A DNA stretch of 34,455 bases from Pseudomonadota bacterium (GTDB lineage: Bacteria > Pseudomonadota > Alphaproteobacteria > Rhizobiales > Xanthobacteraceae): positions 1-34,455 of the forward strand of contig JACQAE010000021.1 in the NCBI GenBank assembly GCA_016195095.1. The letters run 5' to 3'. Below are positions 16,140 through 24,844 of this stretch, one piece after another. The first letter of the stretch is position 1. Each line of letters begins with the position of its first letter. The notes beneath the pieces were generated by a model that did no database searches, was not told the origin of the DNA, and worked only from the letters and a program-made list of their open reading frames with translations. Position numbers and translations under genes: made by a program.

Positions 16140-18239
16140 TCAGCCCGCCTGAAATAGCTTCGTCGCCGCGTCCTTCTCGAATAGATAGAGCAGCGTGCGC
16201 AGCGCCTCGCCGCGGGGCGAGGAGAGTTGCGGATCGCGCGCCAGGATGAGCGCCGCGTCGTCGCGCGCGGCCGTCAGGAGTTGCGCGTGCATATGCAGGC
16301 GTGCGATGCGCAAGCCCGGCATCCCGCTCTGCCGTACGCCGAGAACGTCGCCCTCGCCGCGCAGGCGCAGGTCCTCCTCCGCGATGCGAAAACCGTCCTG
16401 CGTCTCGCGCAGGATCGCCAACCGTGCCTTCGCCGCCTCGCCAAGCGGCGCCCGGTAGAGCAAGAGGCATATCGCGCGGTCGCTGCCGCGGCCGATGCGT
16501 CCACGCAATTGATGCAGTTGGGCAAGTCCGAAGCGTTCCGCGTGCTCGATGACCATGACGCTCGCCTGCGCCACATCGACGCCGACTTCGATCACCGTGG
16601 TCGCGACCAGAATGGGCGTTTCTCCCGAGGCGAAGCCGCGCATGGCGCGGTCCTTGTCGGCGCCGCGCATGCGTCCGTGCACGAGCCCGACGCGATCGCC
16701 AAAGCGTTCGCGCAGCGCCGCGTGGCGCTCCTGCGCCGCCGCGAGGTCGGACAGGGCCGATTCCTCGATCAGCGGACACACCCAATAGACCTGCCGCCTT
16801 TCGTCGAGCGCGCGTCCGATCGCGGCGACGACCTCGTCAAGCCGTTCGGCGGGCAGCGCGCGGGTATCCACAGGCTGGCGGCCGGCGGGCTTCTCGCGCA
16901 GCTCCGAAACGTCCATGTCGCCGAAACAGCTGAGCACCAGCGTGCGCGGTATCGGTGTCGCGGTCATGACCAGGATGTCCACCGCCTCGCCCTTGGTCGC
17001 GAGCGCCAGGCGCTGGTGCACGCCAAAACGATGCTGCTCGTCGACCACGGCAAGCGCGAGATCGTGATAGTGGACCTCGTCCTGAAACAGCGCATGCGTG
17101 CCGACAAGGAGATCGACCTCGCCGGCGGCAAGCGCCTGCAGGACCAAGGCGCGCTCGCGCCCGCGTTCGCGCCCGCTCAACAGCGCGACGCGCATGCCGG
17201 TGGCGGCGGCGAGCGGCGCGACGGTGGCAAGATGCTGGCGCGCGAGGATTTCCGTCGGCGCCATGATGACCGCCTGGCGGCCGGCCTCGATGGTGACCGC
17301 GCTGGCCAGGAGGGCGACGATGGTCTTGCCGGAGCCGACATCGCCCTGCAGCAGCCGCAGCATGCGCATTGGCCGAGCAAGATCGTCGACGATTTCGATG
17401 TACGCGTGCCGTTGCGACGGCGTCAACTCGAAGGCTAAGCGCGCCAAGATATCTTTTCTGAGCTCACCGCTGCCGACCGTGCTGCGCCCGCGCTGCCGGC
17501 GCAACCGCGCGCGCACGAGGACGAGCGCGAGCTGCCACGCCAGCAATTCGTCATAGGCCAAGCGCTGCCAGGCGGGCGAATCGGGGGCGACGTCGGCAAG
17601 ATCGCGCGGCCGGTGCAGCCGTTCGAGCGCTTGCGCGAAGCTTGGAAAGCCGCGGCGCGCGATCCAGGCCGGATCTTGCCATTCCGGTAGCGGGCGAAGC
17701 CGCGCCAAGGCGGATTGCACGGCCTTGCGCACCTGGTTGGCGTATAAGCCCTCGGTCAGCGGATAGGTCGGCTCGACCAGCGGCAGGTCCGCGAGGCCAA
17801 GTTCGTCGACCACCTTGTCGGGGTGGACCATCTGCAACACGCCGTCGTAGTGCTTGGCGGTGCCGCTGACGTAGCGGCGCGCGCCGGGCGGGTAGAGCTT
17901 TTCAAGCTGTTCGGGCCTGGCGCTGAAATAGGTGATAACGATGTCGCCGGTCTCATCGCTGGCATGGATGATGTAGGGCGCGCGCGCGCGGCCCTTCGGC
18001 GGCGGGCGATGATGATCGACGGTCACGGCAATTGTGACGACCTGTCCGGCAATGACGTCGCGCAATTTTGGCCGCGTGCGCCGGTCGATGGCCCCGCTTG
18101 GCAGATGCAGGACGATATCGACCAGGCGCGCGCCGTCCGCCCGATCCACCAGCCGGCGAAAGAGTTTTTCGACCTTGGGCCCGATGCCGGGGAGGGCCGT
18201 CACCGGGGAAAACAGGTCGTTTAGAATCGCGGGTCGCAT
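16140..18239 (-). CDS. recG: ATP-dependent DNA helicase RecG
   Basis: RecG remodels stalled replication forks and branched recombination intermediates. The 699 residues fit the family. The N-terminus (LPGIGPKVEKLFRRL, then an OB-fold wedge with VTIAVTVDHHRPPP and YFSARPEQL) precedes a superfamily 2 helicase core. Walker A is GDVGSGKT (about residue 300), the DEQH box is VVDEQHRFG, motif III is TATPIPRTL, and motifs V-VI are EVGVDVAQASVMVIEHAERF and QLRGRIGRG. All catalytic motifs are intact. It starts at ATG 18239 with only a weak upstream CAGG. It is divergent from sdhE-mfd and convergent with DUF502. Confidence 0.97.
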   Translation of the reverse strand: MRPAILNDLFSPVTALPGIGPKVEKLFRRLVDRADGARLVDIVLHLPSGAIDRRTRPKLRDVIAGQVVTIAVTVDHHRPPPKGRARAPYIIHASDETGDIVITYFSARPEQLEKLYPPGARRYVSGTAKHYDGVLQMVHPDKVVDELGLADLPLVEPTYPLTEGLYANQVRKAVQSALARLRPLPEWQDPAWIARRGFPSFAQALERLHRPRDLADVAPDSPAWQRLAYDELLAWQLALVLVRARLRRQRGRSTVGSGELRKDILARLAFELTPSQRHAYIEIVDDLARPMRMLRLLQGDVGSGKTIVALLASAVTIEAGRQAVIMAPTEILARQHLATVAPLAAATGMRVALLSGRERGRERALVLQALAAGEVDLLVGTHALFQDEVHYHDLALAVVDEQHRFGVHQRLALATKGEAVDILVMTATPIPRTLVLSCFGDMDVSELREKPAGRQPVDTRALPAERLDEVVAAIGRALDERRQVYWVCPLIEESALSDLAAAQERHAALRERFGDRVGLVHGRMRGADKDRAMRGFASGETPILVATTVIEVGVDVAQASVMVIEHAERFGLAQLHQLRGRIGRGSDRAICLLLYRAPLGEAAKARLAILRETQDGFRIAEEDLRLRGEGDVLGVRQSGMPGLRIARLHMHAQLLTAARDDAALILARDPQLSSPRGEALRTLLYLFEKDAATKLFQAG

Positions 18240-18340
18240 CGCGTCGGCCTGGAATATTCCCGTCGTGTCATGCGGTTATCCTGGTCCTGGGGAGAATCAT
18301 CGCGCACGCGGACAAAATCCACGTCTTGGCGCTGGATGCA

Positions 18341-18369
18341 CTGACATCGGCGCCGAGCATAGCTATATC
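18341..18369 (+). promoter_or_regulatory. Sigma-70-type promoter of sdhE-mfd
   Basis: CTGACA (18341-18346, 5/6 match to TTGACA) and TATATC (18364-18369) are separated by exactly 17 bases. Transcription would start near 18376 and leave a leader of about 38 bases that includes the GGAGG ribosome-binding site at 18404-18408. It lies in the 174-base gap between divergent recG and sdhE. Confidence 0.55.
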
Positions 18370-18413
18370 AGACGCGCTCGGCACGTCCGGGCTATTGGCG
18401 TTCGGAGGCGGCA

Positions 18414-18701
18414 ATGACCGGGAGCACGATTTCGAGCGCGGGCCTCGACGCGCGGCGGCGGCGCTTGCTCTACCGCGCATGGCACCGCGGAACGCGCGAA
18501 ATGGACCTGATCATCGGCCGCTTCGCCGACGCATGCATTGCCGACCTGTCCGATGACGATCTTGACGCGTTCGAACGGCTGGCCGACGCGCCCGACCGTG
18601 ACCTTTACGCCTGGATCAGCGGCGAATGGGAAATTCCAAACGAACATGACGGGCCGGTTTTCCAGCGCCTGCGCGCCTATCATTTCAGCGCCAAGGGCTG
18701 A
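18414..18701 (+). CDS. sdhE: SdhE, succinate dehydrogenase flavinylation / assembly factor (DUF339)
   Basis: The 95-residue cytoplasmic protein helps attach FAD covalently to SdhA. The hallmark RGxxE motif is present (R25-G26 to E29 in AWHRGTREMD), followed by DLSDDDLDAFERLADAPDRDLYAWI, the usual acidic C-terminal half of the family. GGAGG at 18404-18408 lies five bases before ATG. The stop codon is three bases before the mfd start, so the two genes are almost certainly one transcript; this pairing is common in Alphaproteobacteria, although no direct functional link is known. Confidence 0.93.
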   Translation: MTGSTISSAGLDARRRRLLYRAWHRGTREMDLIIGRFADACIADLSDDDLDAFERLADAPDRDLYAWISGEWEIPNEHDGPVFQRLRAYHFSAKG

Positions 18702-18704
18702 TCA

Positions 18705-21700
18705 GTGGAGCCGCGATCCCAGTTCACGCAGATTGCCGCCGGACGTCCCTTGACGATTTCCGGCGTCGCCGACGGCGCCGAGGGGTTGGTGCTTGCGGAT
18801 CTCACACGCTTCCTGGCCGCTCGCCGCCCGGAAGCCGCGCCGGGCACAAGCGTCGTCGTCGTGTGCCGCGACGGGCAGCGCATGGCGCAGCTTTCGCGCG
18901 CATTTGCGTTCTTTGCGCCTGAAATCGCGGTGATGGAGTTTCCCGCCTGGGACTGTCAGCCGTACGATCGCGCCTCGCCGCATGCCGCGATCATGGCGCA
19001 GCGCATGACGGTGCTCTCGCGGCTGGCGCGATCAAATGGCCGCGAGCGCGCGCGTGTCGTGCTGACCACGGTCAATAGCGTGCTGCAACGCCTGCCGGCT
19101 CGGGCGCTGGTCGCGGTGCTGGCGCTGTCGGCCGCGCCCGGCAACATGCTGGCGATGGATACGGTCGTGGCCTGGCTTGACCTCAACGGCTTCATGCGTA
19201 GCTCGACGGTACGCGAGCCCGGCGAATATGCCGTGCGCGGCGGCATCATCGACTTGTTCGCCGCCGGCAGCGCGCAACCGCTGCGGCTTGATTTCTTCGG
19301 CAACACGCTGGAATCAATCCGCAGTTTCGACGCACAAACGCAGCGCACCAGCGACCAATTGCGCGCCGTCGACCTTATTCCCGCGGCCGAGTTCCAGTTG
19401 ACCGCGCAATCGATCAGCCGCTTCCGCACCGGCTATGTCGCGGCGTTCGGCGCCCCGGCGGCCGATGACCAGCTCTACGCGGCGGTCAGCCAGGGGCGCC
19501 GGCATGTCGGCATGGAACATTGGCTGCCGCTGTTTCACGACGAACTCGATACGCTTTTCGATTATGCGACCGATGCCGCGATCGCGCTCGAGCCGCTGGC
19601 CGAGGACGCCATGCGCGAGCGCTGCGCGCAGATCGCGGATTATTTCACCGCGCGCCAGGATGCGCTCCGCGCCGCGGACACCGGCGTTGCCTATAAGCCC
19701 TTGCCGCCGGAACGCCTCTATCTCGCGGACAAGCAATGGCGCGAGCACCTTGAGCGCCGCGCGGTCATTCGCATCATGCCATTCGCGGTTCCCGAGGGCG
19801 GCGTCACCGTCACCGTCACCGACGCGGCAACGCGGCCCGGGCGCAACTTCGCGCCCGAGCGCGCTCTGCCCGATGCCAACGTGTTCGAGGCGGTGAAGAC
19901 GCATATCGACGCGCTGCATTCGGGCGGCAAGCGCGTCGTCGTCGCCTTGTGGAGCGAGGGCAGTCGCGAGCGCATGGCGCATGTGCTGGCCGACCATGGC
20001 GTTGGCAATGTCGCGAGCGTGGCGTCGTGGTCGCAGGCCATGGGCCTGGCGCGCGGGCAGGTCGCGCTGGCGACGCTCGGGCTTGAAAGCGGATTTGAAT
20101 CCGCGCACGCTGCCATGATCGCCGAGCAGGACATTCTCGGCGATCGGCTGGTGCGGCCGCGCCGCGCGTCGCGCCGCGCCGAGAATTTCATAACGGAAAT
20201 CACCAGCCTGACCGTCGGCGACATCGTCGTGCATGTCGACCACGGCATCGGCCGGTTCGTCGGCCTGCGCACCATCGAGGCGGCGGGCGCGCCGCATGAT
20301 TGCGTCGAATTGCATTATGCCGGCAAGGACCGGCTGTTCCTGCCGGTCGAAAATATCGAATTGCTCTCGCGCTATGGATCGGAAGAGGCGACCGTCGAAC
20401 TCGATCGACTGGGCGGTGGAGCCTGGCAGGCGCGCAAGGCGCGCATGAAGGAGCGCATTCGCGAGATCGCGAGCGAACTGATCAGGACGGCCGCCGCGCG
20501 CCAGTTGCACGAGGCGCCACGCCTGGCGGCCGGGCCGGGCGCCTATGACGAGTTCGGCGCCGGCTTTCCCTATGACGAGACCGACGACCAGCGCGCCGCG
20601 ATCGAGGCGGTGCTCGACGATCTTTCGACCGGCCGGCCGATGGACCGGCTCATTTGCGGCGATGTCGGTTTCGGCAAGACCGAGGTGGCGCTGCGCGCGG
20701 CATTCGCCTGCGTCATGAATGGCAAGCAGGTCGCCGTCACCGTGCCGACCACGTTGCTGGCGCGCCAGCATTTCAAGACGTTCGGCGAGCGCTTTCGCGG
20801 CTTTCCGGTGAACGTCGCGCAGATGTCGCGCCTCGTGGCCAAGGGCGACGCCGCCAAGGTGCGCGAGGGGCTCGCCAATGGCCAAGTCGATATCGTGATC
20901 GGCACCCACGCGTTGTTGGGCAAGGCCGTCAAGTTCAAGGATCTCGGCTTGCTGGTCGTTGACGAGGAGCAGCATTTCGGCGTTGCGCATAAGGAAAAAC
21001 TCAAGGCGCTGCGCGCCGACGTACACGTTCTCACGCTGACGGCGACGCCGATACCGCGCACGTTGCAGCTTGCGCTCAGCGGCGTGCGCGAATTGTCCAT
21101 CATCGCCTCGCCGCCGGTCGACCGGCTGGTGGTGCGTACTTTCGTCTCCCCATTCGATCCGCTGATCGTGCGCGAGGCGCTGCTGCGCGAGCGCTTTCGC
21201 GGCGGCCAGGCCTTCTACGTTTGTCCGCGCATCGAGGACTTGGCCGAGGCCAAGGCGTTTCTCGACCGCACCGTTCCCGAGGTAAACGTCGCCGTGGCGC
21301 ACGGGCAGATGCAATCGGCCGTGCTCGAGGACATCATGTCGGCGTTCTATGACGGTAAGTTCGACGTGTTGCTCTCGACCACGATCGTGGAATCCGGCCT
21401 CGACATTCCCAACGCCAATACGCTGATCGTGCATCGCGCCGACATGTTCGGGCTGGCACAGCTCTACCAGTTGCGCGGCCGCGTTGGGCGCGCCAAGTCG
21501 CGCGCCTATGCGCTGTTCACGCTGCCGACCAACCGCAAAATCACGGCGCAGGCGGAACGCCGCCTGAAAGTCCTGCAATCGCTGGATTCTCTTGGCGCCG
21601 GCTTCCAGCTCGCTTCGCACGACCTCGACCTGCGCGGCGCCGGAAATCTTCTTGGCGAGGAGCAGTCGGGACACATCAAGGAAGTCGGCTACGAGCTCTA

Positions 21701-22229
21701 TCAGCAGATGCTGGAAGAGGCGGTGCTGAGCCTCAAAGCCGGCGTCACGGCCCCAGCCAGCGAGCGGTGGTCGCCACAGATCACCATTGGTGCCCCCGTC
21801 CTCATCCCGGAGGATTACGTCGCCGATCTCGGCGTGCGGCTCGGCCTCTACCGCCGGCTCGCCGACCTCAACGACGAGCGCGAGATCGATTCATTCGCGG
21901 CCGAGCTTGCCGACCGCTTCGGCAAGCTGCCGGACGAGGTCGGGCATCTCTTGGAGATTGTCGGCATCAAGAACCTTTGCCGCCGTTCCAATGTCGAGAA
22001 GCTTGACGTCGGCCCAAAGGGTGTCGTGTTGGCGTTCCGCGACGGAAAATTCAACGATCCGGAGGCGCTTGTCGCCTTCATCCACGCGCAGGCGCCGCAG
22101 GCGCGCGTGCGCCCGGACATGAAGGTCGTTTTCATGGCCGATTGGGAAACGCCGGCGCAACGCCTTGGCGGTGTCGCAAGGCTCTTGCGGCGGATCGTCG
22201 CCCTCGCCGAGCATGCCAAGGCGGCGTGA
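18705..22229 (+). CDS. mfd: Transcription-repair coupling factor Mfd
   Basis: Mfd removes RNA polymerase stalled at DNA damage and recruits UvrA. The 1174-residue protein starts at GTG 18705, supported by AAGGG seven bases upstream inside the end of sdhE. The N-terminal UvrB-homology region covers roughly residues 15-340. The CarD-like RNA polymerase interaction domain is near 500-570 (VGDIVVHVDHGIGRFVGLR, HYAGKDRLFLPVENIELLSRY). The RecG-like translocase follows: Walker A GDVGFGKTE at about residue 652, VVDEEQHFG, TATPIPRTLQLAL, ESGLDIPNANTLIVHRAD, QLRGRVGRAKS and the TRG-type DLDLRGAGNLLGEEQSGH. The C-terminal TRCF domain covers about 1010-1110. All motifs are intact and the length is normal. 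Confidence 0.97.
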   Translation: MEPRSQFTQIAAGRPLTISGVADGAEGLVLADLTRFLAARRPEAAPGTSVVVVCRDGQRMAQLSRAFAFFAPEIAVMEFPAWDCQPYDRASPHAAIMAQRMTVLSRLARSNGRERARVVLTTVNSVLQRLPARALVAVLALSAAPGNMLAMDTVVAWLDLNGFMRSSTVREPGEYAVRGGIIDLFAAGSAQPLRLDFFGNTLESIRSFDAQTQRTSDQLRAVDLIPAAEFQLTAQSISRFRTGYVAAFGAPAADDQLYAAVSQGRRHVGMEHWLPLFHDELDTLFDYATDAAIALEPLAEDAMRERCAQIADYFTARQDALRAADTGVAYKPLPPERLYLADKQWREHLERRAVIRIMPFAVPEGGVTVTVTDAATRPGRNFAPERALPDANVFEAVKTHIDALHSGGKRVVVALWSEGSRERMAHVLADHGVGNVASVASWSQAMGLARGQVALATLGLESGFESAHAAMIAEQDILGDRLVRPRRASRRAENFITEITSLTVGDIVVHVDHGIGRFVGLRTIEAAGAPHDCVELHYAGKDRLFLPVENIELLSRYGSEEATVELDRLGGGAWQARKARMKERIREIASELIRTAAARQLHEAPRLAAGPGAYDEFGAGFPYDETDDQRAAIEAVLDDLSTGRPMDRLICGDVGFGKTEVALRAAFACVMNGKQVAVTVPTTLLARQHFKTFGERFRGFPVNVAQMSRLVAKGDAAKVREGLANGQVDIVIGTHALLGKAVKFKDLGLLVVDEEQHFGVAHKEKLKALRADVHVLTLTATPIPRTLQLALSGVRELSIIASPPVDRLVVRTFVSPFDPLIVREALLRERFRGGQAFYVCPRIEDLAEAKAFLDRTVPEVNVAVAHGQMQSAVLEDIMSAFYDGKFDVLLSTTIVESGLDIPNANTLIVHRADMFGLAQLYQLRGRVGRAKSRAYALFTLPTNRKITAQAERRLKVLQSLDSLGAGFQLASHDLDLRGAGNLLGEEQSGHIKEVGYELYQQMLEEAVLSLKAGVTAPASERWSPQITIGAPVLIPEDYVADLGVRLGLYRRLADLNDEREIDSFAAELADRFGKLPDEVGHLLEIVGIKNLCRRSNVEKLDVGPKGVVLAFRDGKFNDPEALVAFIHAQAPQARVRPDMKVVFMADWETPAQRLGGVARLLRRIVALAEHAKAA

Positions 22230-22249
22230 GGATTGCAAAATAGGTTTTT

Positions 22250-22273
22250 GCCCCGACGCCGAGGCGCCGGGGC
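22250..22273. terminator. Hairpin between convergent mfd and frnE-like genes
   Basis: GCCCCG (22250-22255) pairs with CGGGGC (22268-22273). After one A/C mismatch the stem continues with CGC/GCG around a four-base loop. It lies 20 bases after the mfd stop and 4 bases from the stop of the opposite gene, so it could serve both. There is no T run on either side, so termination is only plausible. Confidence 0.4.
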
Positions 22274-22276
22274 GAG

Positions 22277-22966
22277 CTAGATTGGCGCGATCGCCGACGC
22301 GCCGGCGCCGCTACCGGCAAGCTCGGTAGCGGCGCGGCTGATCGCGTCGGCGAGATATTCCGGTGCCTGGGCGCCCGATACGGCGAAGGCGCCGCCGAAG
22401 ATGAAGCAGGGCACGCCGTCGATGCCGGCGTCAGTGGCCGATTTCGCCTCGCGCGTGACGCGATCGATATCGTGGTCGGACGCCAAGAGCGTGGCGACCT
22501 GCGCCGCGTCCAGGCCGCAATCGGCGGCGGCCTGCACCAGCACCTGGCGGTCGGACAGGTCGGCGCCCTCGCTGAAATAGACATCCATCAGCCGCTGCTT
22601 CATCTCGCCGGCCGCGCCGATGGCGTCGGCCCAGGCGATGAGGCGATGGCAGTCGATCGTGTTGGGCTGGCGCGACATTTTCTCGACCGCGTAGACGAGC
22701 CCGTCCGCCTCGGCGGCCATCGCCACGCGCCGCGCGATGCCGTCATACTTTGCGACCGAGCCGAATTTTTTCGTCAGGTAATCGGCGCGGCTCATGCCTT
22801 CGCGTGGCACCCAAGGATTGAGAAAATACGGCCGCCAATGGGTGACAATCGGAATATCGGGACGGAGTGCGGCGGCCTTTTCGAGCCGGCGCTTGCCGAT
22901 GAAACACCAGGGACAAACGACGTCGGAAATGACGACAACGGGCAGCGGCGTGGCAGACGCAGGCAT
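22277..22966 (-). CDS. DsbA-family thiol oxidoreductase, FrnE type
   Basis: The 229-residue protein has a thioredoxin-like fold with the active site CPWC (residues 18-21 in ISDVVCPWCFIGKRRLEKA) followed by the long helical insertion typical of FrnE/2-hydroxychromene-2-carboxylate isomerase-like proteins. The C-terminal strand has the cis-Pro segment GIDGVPCFIFGGAFAVSGAQ. No signal peptide is visible, so it probably acts in the cytoplasm as a disulfide oxidoreductase or isomerase; the physiological substrate is unknown. AAGGAG upstream of ATG 22966 supports the start. It stands alone, convergent with mfd. Confidence 0.9.
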   Translation of the reverse strand: MPASATPLPVVVISDVVCPWCFIGKRRLEKAAALRPDIPIVTHWRPYFLNPWVPREGMSRADYLTKKFGSVAKYDGIARRVAMAAEADGLVYAVEKMSRQPNTIDCHRLIAWADAIGAAGEMKQRLMDVYFSEGADLSDRQVLVQAAADCGLDAAQVATLLASDHDIDRVTREAKSATDAGIDGVPCFIFGGAFAVSGAQAPEYLADAISRAATELAGSGAGASAIAPI

Positions 22967-22995
22967 GGCGCGCTCCTTGTTGGCGCAAGCCTAGA

Positions 22996-23038
22996 GCATT
23001 TTCCGGCGCCATGGGAACCGGTTCGTCGCCGAAAATGC
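22996..23038. repeat. REP-like palindromic intergenic element
   Basis: The outer arms are GCATTTTC (22996-23003) and GAAAATGC (23031-23038), a perfect 8-bp inverted pair extended by GGCG/CGCC with one unpaired base. The centre is the perfect palindrome GAACCGGTTC (23015-23024). I recall very similar elements scattered between genes in Rhizobiales genomes. No second copy was found in this window. It lies between the FrnE-type gene and the DUF1428 pseudogene. Confidence 0.65.
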
Positions 23039-23117
23039 GACAGGATCAAGGAAAATTGAGCGCTATCCGGTTCGCACGAATCGCGATGCACTCCGGGGGA
23101 AATGGCGGCATGCATTT

Positions 23118-23459
23118 TTCGGGGGTTATGTCGTTGCGGTGCCCTGCGCCAGCTCGCCGCCTGCCTCAAGCTGGCGCAGCTCATGGCACCCATCCTCAGG
23201 AGCACGGCGCGCTCAAGGTCGTCGAGTGCTGGGGCGAGGACGTGCCCGGCGGCAATGTCACGTCCATTCCACTGGTGTCAAATGCGGCGCGGACGAGACG
23301 GTGGTATTTTCGTGGGTCGTGTGGCCCTCGCGCGTGGCGCGCGACGAGGGTTTCATGAAAGCGACGGCCGACCCGCGCATGCGGCCCGCCTTCAACGCCA
23401 TGCCTATTGACGGCATGCGCATGATCTTTGGCGGATTTGCGGTGAAGCTGGACGTATGA
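23118..23459 (+). pseudogene. DUF1428 (YbaA-like) gene broken by three frameshifts
   Basis: Pieces of a DUF1428 protein (E. coli YbaA family, about 117 residues) appear in order but in different frames. GGYVVAVP (from 23121) is in one frame. LAACLKLAQLMAPILR (23153-23200) is in the second. EHGALKVVECWGEDVPGG and on to LVSNAA (23200-23289) is in the third. ADETVVFSWVVWPSR on to MRMIFGGFAVKLDV and the stop (about 23289-23459) is back in the first. Each change is what a single lost base would give, so three deletions restore the original frame. No start codon in frame precedes GGYVVAVP. The full span is close to the length of an intact gene, so it appears to be a recently decayed copy and not a fragment. 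The function of the intact family is not established. Confidence 0.82.
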
Positions 23460-23473
23460 ATGCGTCTGGCGCG

Positions 23474-24733
23474 TCAGCCGGCCGCGACGGCGATCGAATC
23501 GTTCACCCGCACGATCAGCGATTCAATCGTGTCGTCGCCCTTGAGCGTCGCCAGCGTAATGGACGCCTGCGGCCTTGCCTCGGTTTCGGCCGCCGAGAGC
23601 ATCGTGTGCTTGAGAACGCTGGCGATGCGGCGGGAAATCACGTGCGCGCTGGCGAGGCCGGTTTCCGCGAAGGCAACAAGGATCGAGCCGTCGGTGGTGG
23701 CGCAAGCGAAATCGGATCCGCGCACGAGCCGGCTGACCAGGCGGGCGGCGTCGGCGCGGCGTCGCCGGCCGAGCGACTGTGCAAACGAAAACCGCGCGAT
23801 CGACAGGCCGCCGGCGCGCTCGCCGGCTTCGACGATCGCGCGGCGCAATTCACGCAGGAAATGCGCGGTCGTGAAGAGCCCGGTGCGCGTGTCGATCAAG
23901 CCGCGCGCCTCCGCCGCGGCAATGACGCGCGTGATCTGCGCGGCAAAGGCGTTCTGGCCGACCAGTGGCAGGAAATGCGCGACGACCTCGCGCGCCGATC
24001 CGGAAATGATTTCCATGTTGGCCAGGCGCGCAGGATCGCCGGCGCCATTGGCGCTGGCGACGACGGCGACCGGCAGGTCGCGAAACCGCGCATCGCTTGC
24101 CAGAACGGCGAAGAACGCGTCGAGCGCGCGCGCCGACAGGCCGTCGCCGATCATGACGCCGTTGACCTCGCGCGCGTTGAGGTGATTGACGGCGGATTCG
24201 AGGCTCAGCGCCCCGACGACGCCGGTGCGCTCCCCGACCGCCACGGAGAGATCGGGAAATATGCGACCGCGCCCAACGAGCAGGACGGTCGCGTCCTCGA
24301 GCGGATCGCCGAGCGCGTAGCAGGCGGTCTCCTCGCCGGCGGCGCGCAGCGTCTCGACACGGCGCGCGGCGGCGGCGGCGAGCGTGCGCACGCGCAGCGC
24401 GCTCGCCAGCCGCGCAATGATGCGCTCGGGCGTCGCGGTGTCGGATATGGGCAAAATGTTGGCCGCCAGGCAGTCGCTTGGCGACGGCGTCAGTGCCAGC
24501 ACGGGTCGATAGGCGGGCGGCTGCGCGCCCGTGGCGTGGCAGCACGCGGCGAGGTCAAGGAGATTGCCCGTCTGCGCAAGCACGATCGCCGCCGGGTTGA
24601 TGGTCTGGATCGCGTCTTGCGCGCCGATCGCGGGAGTTTCGACCACCGGAAACGCGCCGGCGCCTGACAGGGCGCCGACCAATGCGGGTACCGGCGTATC
24701 CGCGACGACGACGATGGGGCCCTGCAAGCTCAT
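23474..24733 (-). CDS. PleD-like protein with two receiver-like domains and a degenerate GGDEF domain
   Basis: The 419-residue cytoplasmic protein has no membrane segment. The N-terminal part resembles a receiver fold (IVVVADTP...PAAIVLAQTG...YRPVLALT, about 1-110). A second receiver-like unit follows (ATVLLVGRG...VNGVMIGDGL...DLPVAVVA, about 145-230). The C-terminus looks like a diguanylate cyclase domain (DTRTGLFTTAHFLRELRRAI from residue 281, matching the DxLTGLxNRRxFL signature). However, the GGDEF site reads RGSDF (338-342), and the domain between the two motifs is shortened to about 57 residues. It is therefore unlikely to make c-di-GMP and may bind nucleotide or act as a scaffold. The phospho-acceptor aspartates of the receivers are also not evident. 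It has no close operon partner: 111 bases separate it from the upstream ligase-like gene on the same strand. Confidence 0.7.
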   Translation of the reverse strand: MSLQGPIVVVADTPVPALVGALSGAGAFPVVETPAIGAQDAIQTINPAAIVLAQTGNLLDLAACCHATGAQPPAYRPVLALTPSPSDCLAANILPISDTATPERIIARLASALRVRTLAAAAARRVETLRAAGEETACYALGDPLEDATVLLVGRGRIFPDLSVAVGERTGVVGALSLESAVNHLNAREVNGVMIGDGLSARALDAFFAVLASDARFRDLPVAVVASANGAGDPARLANMEIISGSAREVVAHFLPLVGQNAFAAQITRVIAAAEARGLIDTRTGLFTTAHFLRELRRAIVEAGERAGGLSIARFSFAQSLGRRRRADAARLVSRLVRGSDFACATTDGSILVAFAETGLASAHVISRRIASVLKHTMLSAAETEARPQASITLATLKGDDTIESLIVRVNDSIAVAAG

Positions 24734-24844
24734 GGCGGCGCACGCGGATCGTTGGGAATTGTGACGCCGCCAGCCTAGCGCATCGACGTTAATGGCCGGT
24801 CAATGGCGCGCGCGCCAGCGCGGGGCGGACGGCAAATGAACTGC

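Noticed and set aside
15214-16785. A 523-codon reverse open frame opposite DUF502 and the end of recG
   Set aside because: It crosses two well-supported genes in other frames and is highly Arg/Gly-rich.
19314-21674. A 786-codon open frame on the reverse strand opposite mfd
   Set aside because: It lies wholly within the intact mfd gene, matches no family I know and is Arg/Ala/Asp-rich. GC-rich third positions keep the antisense frame open by chance.
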